A DNA stretch of 64,000 nt from JALORV01 sp963791235 (GCA_963791235.1 CAWBRW010000029.1:992001-1056000), one strand, 5' to 3'. Numbered from the stretch's first letter, positions 16,277 through 24,706 are shown. Notes: generated by a model not told the origin, from the sequence alone. Made by a program: numbers and translations.

Positions 16277-17153
16277 TCGCCAGCGGCAAGGTCAGCATCG
16301 CCAGCAGCGTCTGCACGGTGATGGCGTATGCCACCGGCGCAGCGTGCCCGCCCATGCGCGCGGCGAGAATGTAGGCACTCGAAGCAGTCGGCAGCGCAGC
16401 GAACAGCAGCACGATCAGCGCCGGCACACCGTTCAATCCGAGCACGTGGACCAGGGCCACTCCGACTGCCGGCATGACCAGCAACTTCACCGCGACGAAG
16501 TACGCCATCGTCGGCCGCTCCTCATGCACCGAGGCGAAAGTCAGTCCGGCGCCAATGCACAGCAGCCCGAGCGCCAGGCTTGCGGTGCCAAGTCGCGAAA
16601 GGAATGTTCCCAGCAGCGTCGGCAGCTCGACGCCGAGCACGTTGGCCAGCAGGCCCGAGACGGTTGCCAGGATCAGTGGATTTACGGCCATCTCGCGCAG
16701 CACACCGGTCTGGCGGTGGCGCGCCAGTGCATACACGGCAAACATGTTTGCCAGCGGTACGCAGATCGCGATGATCAGCGCCATCAGCGCCACGCCGCGC
16801 GGACCCGCGAGCGACTGAGCGAGGGCGAGTCCGACGTACGAGTTGTAGCGGAACGCCGTCTGCACGCAGCTGGCAAAGAACGCGGGCGTGGGCTTGAAGA
16901 TCCAACGCGCCGCGAAGCCGAGCGCGACTGCCGCCAGAAACGCCACGACCGCGGCGGCCAGCATAGGGCCTTCGCTCGCCAGCGTGAACTTCGCGTTGAC
17001 GACTGACATGAAGAGCAGCGGCGGAAAGAGCGCGTAGTACACCAGACGCTCGGCGCCGTCCCAGAAGTTGCGCGCGAAACCGAGGCGGCGTGCCAGCACC
17101 GCGCCCATCAAAATCAGCGCGAAATCCGGCAGCATCAGCAAGGCGTTGTTCAT
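16257..17153 (-). CDS. AEC (auxin efflux carrier) family transporter
   Basis: A 298-residue inner-membrane protein with about ten hydrophobic segments arranged as two five-helix halves. The family features are LMLPDFALILMGAVLARRL at the N-terminus, the half-point YNSYVGLALAQSL with a membrane asparagine, NPLILATVSGLLANVLG and ALGLLCIGAGLTFASV. Bacterial members transport malonate, malate or other small organic acids. Malonate is a tempting guess because of the malonate operon at 37.8 kb, but nothing in the sequence proves it. Start ATG 17153. Confidence 0.85.
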   Translation of the reverse strand: MNNALLMLPDFALILMGAVLARRLGFARNFWDGAERLVYYALFPPLLFMSVVNAKFTLASEGPMLAAAVVAFLAAVALGFAARWIFKPTPAFFASCVQTAFRYNSYVGLALAQSLAGPRGVALMALIIAICVPLANMFAVYALARHRQTGVLREMAVNPLILATVSGLLANVLGVELPTLLGTFLSRLGTASLALGLLCIGAGLTFASVHEERPTMAYFVAVKLLVMPAVGVALVHVLGLNGVPALIVLLFAALPTASSAYILAARMGGHAAPVAYAITVQTLLAMLTLPLAISLSPR

Positions 17154-17175
17154 GTTCCGGCCACCGCCTGCGCCT

Positions 17176-17204
17176 TTGCCGGCGCCGGTGGCGCCCCGTA
17201 TAAT
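17176..17204 (+). promoter_or_regulatory. sigma70 promoter of tRNA-Thr
   Basis: TTGCCG at 17176-17181, a 17-nt spacer, and a perfect TATAAT at 17199-17204. The tRNA begins 17 nt after the -10 box. This is the best consensus promoter I see in the window. Confidence 0.85.
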
Positions 17205-17221
17205 CCTGCGCTTGCTTCAGC

Positions 17222-17297
<76 letters not shown>

Positions 17298-17319
17298 ACG
17301 CGCATCGGCATCGAGCGCG

Positions 17320-18258
17320 TCACGCCGACGGCCCTCCGGGGCCGTTTGCATTTTCGGCACGCAGTGTCACAAGTGCGTCGGCGACCGTCGGGTACGTGAA
17401 GCGCACGCCCAGCTCGCGCTTTAGCCGACGGTTGGACAGCTGGCGCGATTCCGTCATGAACGAATACATCATCGGCGACACCGCGGCCTTCAGCTGCTCG
17501 CGTGGCAGGCGCGGCGGACGCGGCAGGCCGGCGGCGACGGCAACCTCGTCGAAGTACTGCCCCATCTTGAGGCGACTGTCATCGACCGTGTTGTAGACGC
17601 GCGTCGCCGAGCCGCGGGCCAGGGTCGCGATCGCGATGCGCGCGAGATCTTCGGCATGGATGTGATTCGAGTACACGTCGTCTGCCTCGGCGAGCGCGGG
17701 CAGCTTCTGCCGCAGGCGATCCAGCGGCAACCGATCATGCGCATAGATGCCGGGCACGCGCAGCACCGCTGCATGGAGAATTCGCCGCATCGTGCGTTCC
17801 GCGTCAATGCGGCGGAACGCACGCTCGTTGGCGGGCCGCAATCGCGCCGTCTCGTCGATCGCACGACCGCCGTGGTCTCCGTACACGCCGGTCGTGCTGA
17901 TGTACACGGCATGCTCGACGGTCCCTGCGAGTGCGCGGCAGAGCCGGCGTGTTCTTTCGTCGGACGCCCCCACATTGCCGGGTGGTGCGAGATGGATTAC
18001 CCGTGATGCTAGCCCGCGCAGTCGGGCAATTGACTGGCGTTGGTCGAGATCTCCGATGATCGGCACGACGCCCGCCGCTCGCAGCAGCGCGGTGCGCGCC
18101 GGTGTGGAGGTCAGCGCGATCAGGCGAAAGCGTGCCGCGAGGCGTGAGACAATCCGCAGCCCGATATCGCCGCAGCCGATGATCAGCAGGCGCGGTCGAC
18201 CAAGTTTTCGTCTTCCGCGGTTCGCGAGCGAAGATGGCGCGGGCCGGTTGATTTCCAT
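17320..18258 (-). CDS. NAD-dependent epimerase/SDR family protein, YeeZ-like
   Basis: A 312-residue Rossmann protein of the extended SDR group. LLIIGCGDIGLRIVSRLAAR (about residues 24-43) is the dinucleotide-binding glycine motif in the GxGxxG form seen in YeeZ-type proteins. VYISTTGVYGDHGG contains the Tyr of the active site, ETARLRPANERAFRRIDAER follows, and YSNHIHAEDLARIAI matches the family. The substrate is unknown. ATG 18258 (MEINRPAPSS) is preferred to GTG 18261 because TAGAAT lies 6 nt before it. The last codons overlap a hairpin that probably ends the tRNA-Thr transcript. Confidence 0.85.
   Translation of the reverse strand: MEINRPAPSSLANRGRRKLGRPRLLIIGCGDIGLRIVSRLAARFRLIALTSTPARTALLRAAGVVPIIGDLDQRQSIARLRGLASRVIHLAPPGNVGASDERTRRLCRALAGTVEHAVYISTTGVYGDHGGRAIDETARLRPANERAFRRIDAERTMRRILHAAVLRVPGIYAHDRLPLDRLRQKLPALAEADDVYSNHIHAEDLARIAIATLARGSATRVYNTVDDSRLKMGQYFDEVAVAAGLPRPPRLPREQLKAAVSPMMYSFMTESRQLSNRRLKRELGVRFTYPTVADALVTLRAENANGPGGPSA
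17328..17354 (+). terminator. Probable terminator of the tRNA-Thr transcript
   Basis: ACGGCCC (17328-17334), loop TCCG, GGGCCGT (17339-17345), then TTTGCATTTT. It is 31 nt past the tRNA and inside the C-terminal codons of the convergent epimerase gene. Confidence 0.5.
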
Positions 18259-18264
18259 CACGCG

Positions 18265-18270
18265 ATTCTA
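18265..18270 (-). promoter_or_regulatory. -10 element for leaderless YeeZ-like gene
   Basis: TAGAAT on the minus strand (18270 to 18265), 6 nt before ATG 18258. Base 18270 is also the A of the start codon of the divergent reductase gene, so one gene's -10 box abuts the other's start codon. Confidence 0.5.
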
Positions 18271-19334
18271 TGAGCTTCAAGGTCACGGTCCGCCCGAGCG
18301 GGCGATCCTTCACCGTCGAAGGCGATGAAACCGTGCTCGCCGCAGCGTTGCGGCAGGGCGTCGGCATCGCCTACGGGTGCAAGAACGGCGCCTGTGGCAC
18401 CTGCCGTGGCAAGCTGATCGAAGGCCAACTGACGCACGGCGCGCATGCTGCCTCGGCGCTGTCGGCCGAGGACGAAGCAAAAGGCCTCGCCCTGTTCTGC
18501 TGCTCGCGCCCACAAACCGACGTGACGATCGAGGCGCGCGAACTCACCGGCTTCGGCGACATTCCGATCAAGAAGATGCCGGCGCGCATCGCACGCATCG
18601 AGCGCGTGGCATCTGACGTGGCGATTATTTCGCTGCAGTTGCCGGCGACCGAGCGGCTGCAGTACCTGGCCGGGCAGTACCTCGACTTCATCCTTCGGGA
18701 TGGCACGCGTCGCCAGTATTCGATTGCCACCCCGCCGCACGCCGACGAGCAACTGCAGTTTCACATCCGTCACATGGTGGGTGGTGTGTTTACCGACAAC
18801 CTGTTCGGCACGGGCCCGCAGCCGATGAAAGAGCGCGACATCCTGCGCGTCGAAGGGCCGATGGGCACGTTCTTCCTGCGCGAGGACAATCCGCGGCCGA
18901 TCATCCTGCTCGCCAGCGGGACCGGATTCGCGCCGATCAAGGCCGTCGCCGAGCACATCTTTGCGGAGGGCATCAACCGCGAGGATTCGGGCAAGGTGTT
19001 CCGCCCAGTAGTGCTCTACTGGGGCGCCCGGTCACGGCAGGATCTCTACCTCGATGAGTTGCCGTCCCGCTGGGCAACCGATGAGCCCAATTTCCGTTAC
19101 GTGCCGGTCCTCTCGGAAGCGCGGCCGGAAGATGGCTGGACCGGCCGCTCGGGACTGGTGCACCGTGCGGTCATGGAGAACTTTCCCGATCTCTCCGCGC
19201 ACCAGGTCTATGCCTGTGGCGCTCCGGTAATGATTGACGCGGCGCGCCGCGACTTCAACGCACTCTGCGGTCTGCCCGAGGATCAGTTCTTCGCCGATGC
19301 CTTCACATCGAAGGCCGACCTGGTACAGCCCTGA
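18270..19334 (+). CDS. 2Fe-2S ferredoxin/FAD reductase (CDP-6-deoxy-delta-3,4-glucoseen reductase-like)
   Basis: A 354-residue three-domain electron-transfer protein. An N-terminal plant-type ferredoxin (1-90) has GCKNGACGTCRGKL with three cluster cysteines and LFCCSRP for the fourth. An FAD domain follows with RRQYSIATPP (RxYS motif) and HIRHMVGGVFTDNL. An NAD(P) domain has LLASGTGFAPIKAVAEHI and VYACGAPVMID. Many betaproteobacteria annotate this as AscD-like, but no deoxysugar genes are near, so it is more likely a general NAD(P)H-dependent reductase. Only 11 bp separate its start from the divergent YeeZ-like gene, so its promoter must lie inside that gene. Confidence 0.88.
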   Translation: MSFKVTVRPSGRSFTVEGDETVLAAALRQGVGIAYGCKNGACGTCRGKLIEGQLTHGAHAASALSAEDEAKGLALFCCSRPQTDVTIEARELTGFGDIPIKKMPARIARIERVASDVAIISLQLPATERLQYLAGQYLDFILRDGTRRQYSIATPPHADEQLQFHIRHMVGGVFTDNLFGTGPQPMKERDILRVEGPMGTFFLREDNPRPIILLASGTGFAPIKAVAEHIFAEGINREDSGKVFRPVVLYWGARSRQDLYLDELPSRWATDEPNFRYVPVLSEARPEDGWTGRSGLVHRAVMENFPDLSAHQVYACGAPVMIDAARRDFNALCGLPEDQFFADAFTSKADLVQP

Positions 19335-19481
19335 AACATTGCCGCTGGCATTCTGAAACAACGCTGGGTTAGACTGCCCGCCATGATGAAGTCAAACCTG
19401 TCCCGACGCGAGCGACGTAATGCGGATCTCCGCAGGGGAGCGCGCGCGCTGGGCTGACGACCGGACCACCGGAGTACCCAC

Positions 19482-19515
19482 GAAAGGCCGCGAACCCCGC
19501 GGCCTTTTTGTTTTT
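19482..19515 (+). terminator. Intrinsic terminator or leader attenuator
   Basis: GGCCGCG (19484-19490) pairs with CGCGGCC (19496-19502) around AACCC, preceded by AAA and followed by TTTTTGTTTTTTT. This is the strongest terminator in the window. It is 150 nt beyond the reductase stop and 20 nt before a mini-ORF that begins the GNAT-argC operon, and a TAGACT box lies at 19370-19375. It may end the reductase transcript or attenuate a leader. Confidence 0.8.
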
Positions 19516-19534
19516 TTGCAGCTAGGAGTCAACG

Positions 19535-19591
19535 ATGAAGATCGATCACATGGCGGGCCTGCTCGAAGAACTGCTGGAGGCGCGGTCATGA
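19535..19591 (+). CDS. 18-codon mini-ORF coupled to the GNAT gene
   Basis: ATG 19535 has GGAG 6 nt upstream and encodes MKIDHMAGLLEELLEARS, a short amphipathic helix. Its TGA overlaps the GNAT start as ATGA, and the GNAT gene has its own GGAGG inside this mini-ORF. Two strong ribosome sites in a row are hard to explain by chance. It may be a coupling or regulatory leader peptide that follows the terminator at 19482. No homologue is known to me. Confidence 0.45.
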   Translation: MKIDHMAGLLEELLEARS

Positions 19592-20049
19592 GCACGCTGG
19601 CGATTTCCTTCGATCCCCTGCGGGTGGACCGCGCGCGCGTCCATGGCTGGCTCAGCCAGGAGGCCTACTGGTCGATCGGCCTCGGCCGCACCGTCTTCGA
19701 GCGCGCCGTGGAATACTCGTTGGTGGCCTCGGCCTACCTGGACGACGAGCAGGTCGGCTTCGCACGCGTCGTGACGGATCGCGCGACCTTTCCCTGGTTG
19801 TGCGACGTCTTCGTTGCGCCGTCCAAGCGCGGGCAGGGCATCGGAACCCGGCTGATAGCGGCGGTCGTCGCGCACCCGGACCTGCAGGGACTGCGCCGCT
19901 GGGGCCTGCGGACGCGGGATGCGCACGCGCTCTACGAGCGTTTCGGCTTCACGGCGCTGGCCGAACCGCAGCGCGCGATGGAGAGGCACAATCCACACGT
20001 TTACACGCCATCGGCCAGTGAAACGGCTGCGGACAGGAGTACACCATGA
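19588..20049 (+). CDS. GNAT family N-acetyltransferase
   Basis: A 153-residue acetyltransferase fold protein. VGFARVVTDRATFPWLCDVF and VAPSKRGQGIGTRLIAAVV carry strand 4 and the acetyl-CoA pyrophosphate-binding RxxGxG loop, and ALYERFGFTAL is the C-terminal motif. The acceptor is unknown. Its position directly before argC, with a 4-nt ATGA overlap, makes a link to arginine-pathway acetylation conceivable, but its sequence is a general GNAT and not ArgA. ATG 19588 has GGAGG 7 nt upstream. Confidence 0.88.
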   Translation: MSTLAISFDPLRVDRARVHGWLSQEAYWSIGLGRTVFERAVEYSLVASAYLDDEQVGFARVVTDRATFPWLCDVFVAPSKRGQGIGTRLIAAVVAHPDLQGLRRWGLRTRDAHALYERFGFTALAEPQRAMERHNPHVYTPSASETAADRSTP

Positions 20050-21005
20050 CGACACCGACCGTCTTCATCGATGGCGAGCACGGCACGACCGGGCTGCAGA
20101 TTCGTGCCCGGCTAGAGTCCCGCCGCGACGTGGAACTGCAGAGTCTGCCTCCGGAGGCGCGCAAGGATGTCGGGGCCAAGCGCGAGATCGTCAACCGCGC
20201 CGACTGCGTGATCCTGTGCCTGCCGGATAGCGCGGCGCGCGAAACCGTCGCGTTGATCGCGAACGACCGCACGCGGGTAATCGATGCCAGCACCGCACAC
20301 CGCACGGCGCCCGGCTGGGTGTACGGCTTTCCGGAACTGACTCGCACACAGCGTGGCGCCATCGCCGCCGCCCGGCGCGTCTCCAATCCGGGTTGCTATC
20401 CCACGGGTTTCCTGGCACTGGTGCGACCGCTGCGCGAGCGCGGGCTGATCCCCGAGGATTTTCCCGTCACCGCGCACGCGGTTTCCGGTTACTCGGGCGG
20501 CGGCCGCAAGATGATCGAGTCGTATGAGCAGCCCGCCGGCGGCGCGCGGCCGCAAGTCTATGGTGACTATGGCCTGACGTTGAAACACAAGCACGTCGAC
20601 GAGATGCAGCGGCATGGACTGCTCGCACGGGCGCCGCTGTTTTCGCCGTCGGTGGGGTACTTCCGGCAGGGCATGCTGGTGCACGTGCCGCTGCAGATTG
20701 CAGCGCTGCCGCACGCCCTCAACGGCGCGGAACTGCATGCGGTCTACAGCGAGCATTTCGCCGGCGAGGTATTCGTGACCGTGCGGCCGTTGAACGACAC
20801 AGCGGCGCTGCGCGATGGTGCATTCCTCGAGCCGGAGGTGCTCAATGACACCAACCGCCTCGAGGTGTTTGTCTTCGCCAACGATTTAACGCGGCAGGCG
20901 CTGCTGGTGGCGCGGCTCGACAACCTCGGCAAGGGCGCGAGCGGGGCGGCGGTGCAAAACCTCAACCTGATGCTCGGTCTGCCTGAGGCGACCGGCCTGA
21001 CGTGA
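20046..21005 (+). CDS. argC: N-acetyl-gamma-glutamyl-phosphate reductase, type 2
   Basis: NADPH-dependent reductase that makes N-acetylglutamate semialdehyde in arginine synthesis. At 319 residues this is the short, less common form (about 310 instead of 345). VFIDGEHGTTGLQIRARL (residues 6-23) is the nucleotide-binding motif with the type-2 DGExGTTG variant, SNPGCYPTGFLALVRPL (from about 117) has the catalytic cysteine, and AHAVSGYSGGGRKMIE and KHKHVDEM follow. The start overlaps the GNAT stop. It ends in TGA sharing one base with the start of the next gene. Confidence 0.93.
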   Translation: MTTPTVFIDGEHGTTGLQIRARLESRRDVELQSLPPEARKDVGAKREIVNRADCVILCLPDSAARETVALIANDRTRVIDASTAHRTAPGWVYGFPELTRTQRGAIAAARRVSNPGCYPTGFLALVRPLRERGLIPEDFPVTAHAVSGYSGGGRKMIESYEQPAGGARPQVYGDYGLTLKHKHVDEMQRHGLLARAPLFSPSVGYFRQGMLVHVPLQIAALPHALNGAELHAVYSEHFAGEVFVTVRPLNDTAALRDGAFLEPEVLNDTNRLEVFVFANDLTRQALLVARLDNLGKGASGAAVQNLNLMLGLPEATGLT

Positions 21006-21628
21006 TGCTTTACACGCCGACGCACTTCGCAGTTGAGCAGCGCACCGCAGCGGCTGCGCTGATGCGCGCCAATCCGTTCGCCACCTTGATCACGTCCGGC
21101 GCAGACGAGCCGATCGTCTCGCATGTGCCGCTGTTGCTGGTCGAAGCGGGAAGCGAGTGGCGGTTACTCGGCCATCTGGCGCGCGCCAACCCGCACTGGG
21201 AAGCATGGCGCGAGCGCCGCCGCGCCGTCGCGATCTTCCATGGCGGTGATGCCTACATCTCGCCGACGCTCTATTCGACTCGCAAGGCAGTACCGACCTG
21301 GAACTACGCGGTCGTCCACGCGCACGGAATGGTCGAACCTTCACACGACAGCGAAGCCAAGGAACAGGTACTCAAGGCGCTGATCGATCAATATGACCCG
21401 GACTACCGCCGCCAGTGGGATGAACTGGACAACGCCTACCGTGACGGGATGAAGACCGGCATCGTCGCGTTCACGTTTGCCGTTGATCGCATCGATGCCA
21501 AATTCAAGCTGAGTCAGAACCGACCCGAAACGGACCGGGCGAATGTGCTGCAGGCGATGCAGTCCGGCAACGACAAGGAGCGCATGCTTGCCGCATGGGC
21601 GCTCCAACTCGCGAAGCAGGGCCCATGA
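21005..21628 (+). CDS. FMN-binding negative transcriptional regulator, PaiB-like
   Basis: A 207-residue split-barrel flavin-type protein. MLYTPTHFAVEQRTAAAALM is the standard PaiB N-terminus, FATLITSGADEPIVSHVPLL forms the first barrel strands, and YISPTLYSTRKAVPTWNYAVVHAHG contains the family signature PTWNY. PaiB in Bacillus represses sporulation and protease genes; most proteobacterial members have no studied role and may be FMN or heme enzymes. ATG 21005 shares its A with the argC stop, so translation is coupled. The TGA overlaps the next start by ATGA. Confidence 0.9.
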   Translation: MLYTPTHFAVEQRTAAAALMRANPFATLITSGADEPIVSHVPLLLVEAGSEWRLLGHLARANPHWEAWRERRRAVAIFHGGDAYISPTLYSTRKAVPTWNYAVVHAHGMVEPSHDSEAKEQVLKALIDQYDPDYRRQWDELDNAYRDGMKTGIVAFTFAVDRIDAKFKLSQNRPETDRANVLQAMQSGNDKERMLAAWALQLAKQGP

Positions 21629-22524
21629 GTGGCGCACGCGCGCTGGAGGTGCGGCACACGACCAGTTATCGCTATGCGCGACCCGTGCGCTTTGGCCAGC
21701 ATCGCGTGATGTTCCGGCCCCGTTCCGGTCACGACATTCGAGTCTTGGACGCTGGTGTGGACGTCAACGTGCCTGCTCAGGTCGACTGGATTCAGGACAC
21801 GCAGTCCAACTGGGTCACGCTGGTGACGCCGCAGGCCGCTTCTGACGAGCTGCGCATCGATTGCCGCGTTCGCCTCTCGCATCGGGGCGTACGCGGCATC
21901 AACGAACTGCCACTAGCGTCGCATGCGCAACGCTGGCCGTTCGATTACGCGCCGGACGAACGACGCGATCTCGGCGCGTTGCTCGAGCGCCACTATCCGG
22001 ATCCGGAGGGCCGCCTTTTCGAGTGGTGCCGTCCGTTCCTGGCGCCGAGCGTGCGGCCCGACACGCGCGAACTTCTGACCTCGATCGCTTCGGCGATCAA
22101 GACGGATTTCCGTTACGAGACGCGTGCTGACGAAGTCACGCAATCCCCGGACGCGACCCTCAGGCGCGGTGCCGGCACCTGCCGCGACTTCGCGCTGCTG
22201 ATGATGGAGGTGGTGCGCCGCCTCGGCATGGCGGCGCGTTTCGTTTCCGGCTACCTGTACGACGCGTCGGTCGACTCGGGAGATGGGGAGGCGGTGACCG
22301 GTGCCGGCGCCACGCATGCCTGGCTGCATGTCTACCTGCCAGGCGCCGGGTGGGTCCCATTCGACCCGACCAATGCCCTGTTCGGCGGATCCAGCCTGAT
22401 CCGTGTCGCCTACGCGCGCGAACCAGATCTCGCTGCACCGGTCTCCGGCCGCTGGTTCGGCGACCCTGACGATTTTCGCGAAATGGAAGTGAACGTAACG
22501 GTCAGCAGTCAGCGGGGTAGCTGA
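21625..22524 (+). CDS. Transglutaminase-like cysteine protease family protein
   Basis: A 299-residue protein with an N-terminal beta domain (LEVRHTTSYRYARPVRFGQH) and a transglutaminase-like core. The catalytic Cys is in GAGTCRDFALLMMEVVRRLG, the His in THAWLHVYLPGAGWVPFDPT and the Asp in that same DPT. There is no signal peptide, so it acts in the cytoplasm. Proteins of this type occur in operons with peptide-ligase or GNAT genes but the substrate is unknown. It ends the mini-ORF-GNAT-argC-paiB operon and overlaps paiB by 4 nt. Confidence 0.87.
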   Translation: MSGARALEVRHTTSYRYARPVRFGQHRVMFRPRSGHDIRVLDAGVDVNVPAQVDWIQDTQSNWVTLVTPQAASDELRIDCRVRLSHRGVRGINELPLASHAQRWPFDYAPDERRDLGALLERHYPDPEGRLFEWCRPFLAPSVRPDTRELLTSIASAIKTDFRYETRADEVTQSPDATLRRGAGTCRDFALLMMEVVRRLGMAARFVSGYLYDASVDSGDGEAVTGAGATHAWLHVYLPGAGWVPFDPTNALFGGSSLIRVAYAREPDLAAPVSGRWFGDPDDFREMEVNVTVSSQRGS

Positions 22525-22673
22525 GCATTGCGGCCAAATCGCTCGTCGACATGGCGTTCAAGTCAGACTGGTGGACCGTGACTTTGGTGCGAACGTTGGC
22601 GGGAAGTTTGGAAGCTGTCCCGACGGCGACCGCGTTCGCTCCGCAAGGCGGACCGAAGCAGGCTTAGTGCGCG

Positions 22674-22679
22674 TACGCT
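22674..22679 (+). promoter_or_regulatory. -10-like element before nnrS
   Basis: TACGCT at 22674-22679, 9 nt before ATG 22689. The spacing suits a leaderless start. No Shine-Dalgarno is present in the gap. The 164-bp intergenic region holds nothing else I recognise. Confidence 0.35.
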
Positions 22680-22688
22680 GCTTTAGCC

Positions 22689-24005
22689 ATGGCATCGGAA
22701 ATCAAGTCCACCTCGACGACAACCCCACGCCGCATACCGATCTCGGTGCAGGGCCAGGCTGAAACACCAGTCAACGGCGTCTCTCTGCGCTGGCTGCTGG
22801 TGATGCCACACCGGCTGTTCTTCTTCCTCGGCATGCTGGGACTCATTTGCGCGTCGCTGTGGTGGCTGGCGCAAATGCTGGCGCGGCCATTCGGGCTGAC
22901 GCTGCCGATCGCGGTGCCGCCTGCATGGATCCACGGCTGGTCGATGGCCAATGGGTTCCTGCCGCTCTTCATGTTCGGCTTCCTGTTCACGGCGGGACCG
23001 AAGTGGCTGCACGTCGAGGGGCCGCCCGCGCGGGCGCTGCTGGTGCCAGGGCTGCTGGCCTTCGGCGGTGTGTTAGTTGTGTTGATCGGCGCACAGGTCG
23101 ACCCGCTTCTCGCTGCAGCGGGCGCGCTGCTGGTCGCGAGCGGCTGGGGGGCGCTGCTGCTGCGTTTCCTGCGACTGTACCGGGCGAGCCGCTTCCCGGA
23201 CCGCGTGCATGCGAGGCTGATCCTGGTGTTCTTCGGCTTCGGCTGGCTCGCGCACCTCGCATTCGCAATCGGCCTCGTGCAGACCTCGGCGGTGTGGGTT
23301 CACAGCGCCGAGATGCTGTCGATCTGGCTGTTCATCGCGCCGGTGTACGTGACGGTCGCGCATCGGCTGATTCCATTCTTCACCGCGGGTGTCGTACCGT
23401 TGCTCGATGCCTGGCGGCCGCTGTGGCTGCTGGTCGTCGTCAACGGCGTAGTGATCGCGCACGGCCTCCTGCCGGTACTCGGCCTGCTGCTGCCTGGCAG
23501 CGCCATCGTGTGGCTACGCTTCGCGGTCGATGCGACCGGTGCCGTGCTGCTTTTCTTCGTCGCCTGGCGCTGGGGCGTGGTGCAGAGTCTGCGCAACCGA
23601 CTGCTGGCGATGCTGCACCTGGGGTTCCTGTGGCTCGGCATCGCGCTGGCGCTGTACGCGTGGAGCCAGGCCGCACTGCTGCTCGGCCTGCCGCAGGCGG
23701 CGCTCGGATTGGCACCTTTGCATGCCCTGACGATGGGCTTCTTCGGGGGCGTGGCCTTCGCGATGGTTACGCGCGTGACTGCAGGTCACGGCGGGCGCCA
23801 GCTCATCGCCGAATCGCTGACCTGGGTGCTGTTCTGGACGCTGCAGACTGCTGTCCTTACACGCCTGGCGATTGATGCCTGGCCCACTCAGGGTCTGTGG
23901 CTGACCTCGTTGGCGGTGACGCTCTGGTGTGTTGCCTTCATCCCGTGGGCATGGCGCAATCTGGTCATCTACCTGAGTCCGCGTGCCGACGGCCGCGCGG
24001 GCTGA
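22689..24005 (+). CDS. nnrS: NnrS family protein (nitric oxide / nitrosative stress)
   Basis: A 438-residue inner-membrane protein with about twelve transmembrane segments. Family features include FFLGMLGLICASLWWLAQML, WIHGWSMANGFLPLFMFGFL followed by FTAGPKWLH, and ALTMGFFGGVAFAMVTRVTA with GHGGR. NnrS is a heme- and copper-containing protein that protects cells against NO and nitrosylated iron in Vibrio and occurs with denitrification genes. The nearby NsrR regulator, DUF2249 protein and SirB2-like protein support a role in NO tolerance. Start ATG 22689 has no ribosome site. Confidence 0.92.
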   Translation: MASEIKSTSTTTPRRIPISVQGQAETPVNGVSLRWLLVMPHRLFFFLGMLGLICASLWWLAQMLARPFGLTLPIAVPPAWIHGWSMANGFLPLFMFGFLFTAGPKWLHVEGPPARALLVPGLLAFGGVLVVLIGAQVDPLLAAAGALLVASGWGALLLRFLRLYRASRFPDRVHARLILVFFGFGWLAHLAFAIGLVQTSAVWVHSAEMLSIWLFIAPVYVTVAHRLIPFFTAGVVPLLDAWRPLWLLVVVNGVVIAHGLLPVLGLLLPGSAIVWLRFAVDATGAVLLFFVAWRWGVVQSLRNRLLAMLHLGFLWLGIALALYAWSQAALLLGLPQAALGLAPLHALTMGFFGGVAFAMVTRVTAGHGGRQLIAESLTWVLFWTLQTAVLTRLAIDAWPTQGLWLTSLAVTLWCVAFIPWAWRNLVIYLSPRADGRAG

Positions 24006-24012
24006 TCGCTAG

Positions 24013-24402
24013 ATGTATGAGGCACTGAAGTGGGTGCACGTCGGCTGCGTGATCGCAAGCGGCGCCGGCTTCGTCGCGCGCGGTGCGCTGATGCTGGTCG
24101 ACTCGCCGCTGCTTGCCGCCCGCTTCGTCCGCATTGCGCCCCACGTGGTCGACACCGCGCTGCTGGCCTCAGCCATCGCGATGGCCATCGTCGCACACGT
24201 GTCGCCGCTGGCGCATCCGTGGCTGGCCGCGAAGATTGTCGCGCTGCTCGCCTACATCGCGCTGGGCGCGCTGGCGCTGCGCCCTGGACACTCGCGGCCG
24301 GTGCGCACAGTTGCGTTCGTCGCCGCAGCGCTGGTGTTCGCCTACATCGTCGGCACCGCGCTCAACCGTGATCCGCTTTCTTGGCTGGCCCGTGCGGTGT
24401 GA
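24013..24402 (+). CDS. SirB2 family membrane protein
   Basis: A 129-residue protein with four hydrophobic helices, starting MYEALKWVHVGCVIASGAGF. The pattern with an early KxxHxGC and SGAGFVARG loop, HVVDTALLASAIAMA and KIVALLAYIALGALAL fits SirB2, an uncharacterised integral membrane family. It starts 8 bp after the nnrS stop, so it is in the same unit and probably part of the NO response. Confidence 0.82.
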   Translation: MYEALKWVHVGCVIASGAGFVARGALMLVDSPLLAARFVRIAPHVVDTALLASAIAMAIVAHVSPLAHPWLAAKIVALLAYIALGALALRPGHSRPVRTVAFVAAALVFAYIVGTALNRDPLSWLARAV

Positions 24403-24502
24403 CGAGCGTAGGCGGCATCTCGTCCACGCTGGAGCGGCTTCATCGAGGAGAAGGCCGCTCAGCGGATGACTCGGTGCAACCTCGCGACTGCTACGGGCCG
24501 GA

Positions 24503-24706
24503 CTATGGCTTTGGATCTTCGGGGGTGGAAGTGGCAGCGGGCGAGCCCAATTCCCATAGGTGCCAATCTTCACCAAACAACTCGACGGGGTGTTGCGTGC
24601 GCTCCGAGCCGTTGCCACAGGCCAGCGAATCGGCCGGGCAATACTTGTCGCATCCCCAACAGATTCGATGCGGGCTCTTGGGCGAAATGGGAAACTTTCT
24701 CGACAC
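24503..24706 (-). CDS. DUF3079-type small cysteine-rich protein
   Basis: A 67-residue protein with start GTG 24706 (MSRKFPISPKSPHRICWGCD). The core RICWGCDKYCPADSLACGNG, then ERTQHPVELFGEDWHLW, matches what I know of the DUF3079 family: four cysteines spaced as CxxC-x3-C and one further C, which could bind a metal or cluster. AAAGG is about 10 nt upstream. It lies convergent to sirB2 and divergent from fdxA, in the middle of the NO-response region. Function is unknown. Confidence 0.75.
   Translation of the reverse strand: MSRKFPISPKSPHRICWGCDKYCPADSLACGNGSERTQHPVELFGEDWHLWELGSPAATSTPEDPKP

Noticed and set aside
19383..19515. Arg-rich frame MMKSNLSRRERRNADLRRGA as an arginine attenuator leader before argC
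   Set aside because: The frame does not stop before the hairpin; it reads through the terminator to a TAG near 19524, so ribosome-stalling attenuation of the classical type does not fit. Arg codons are also frequent in GC-rich shadow frames.
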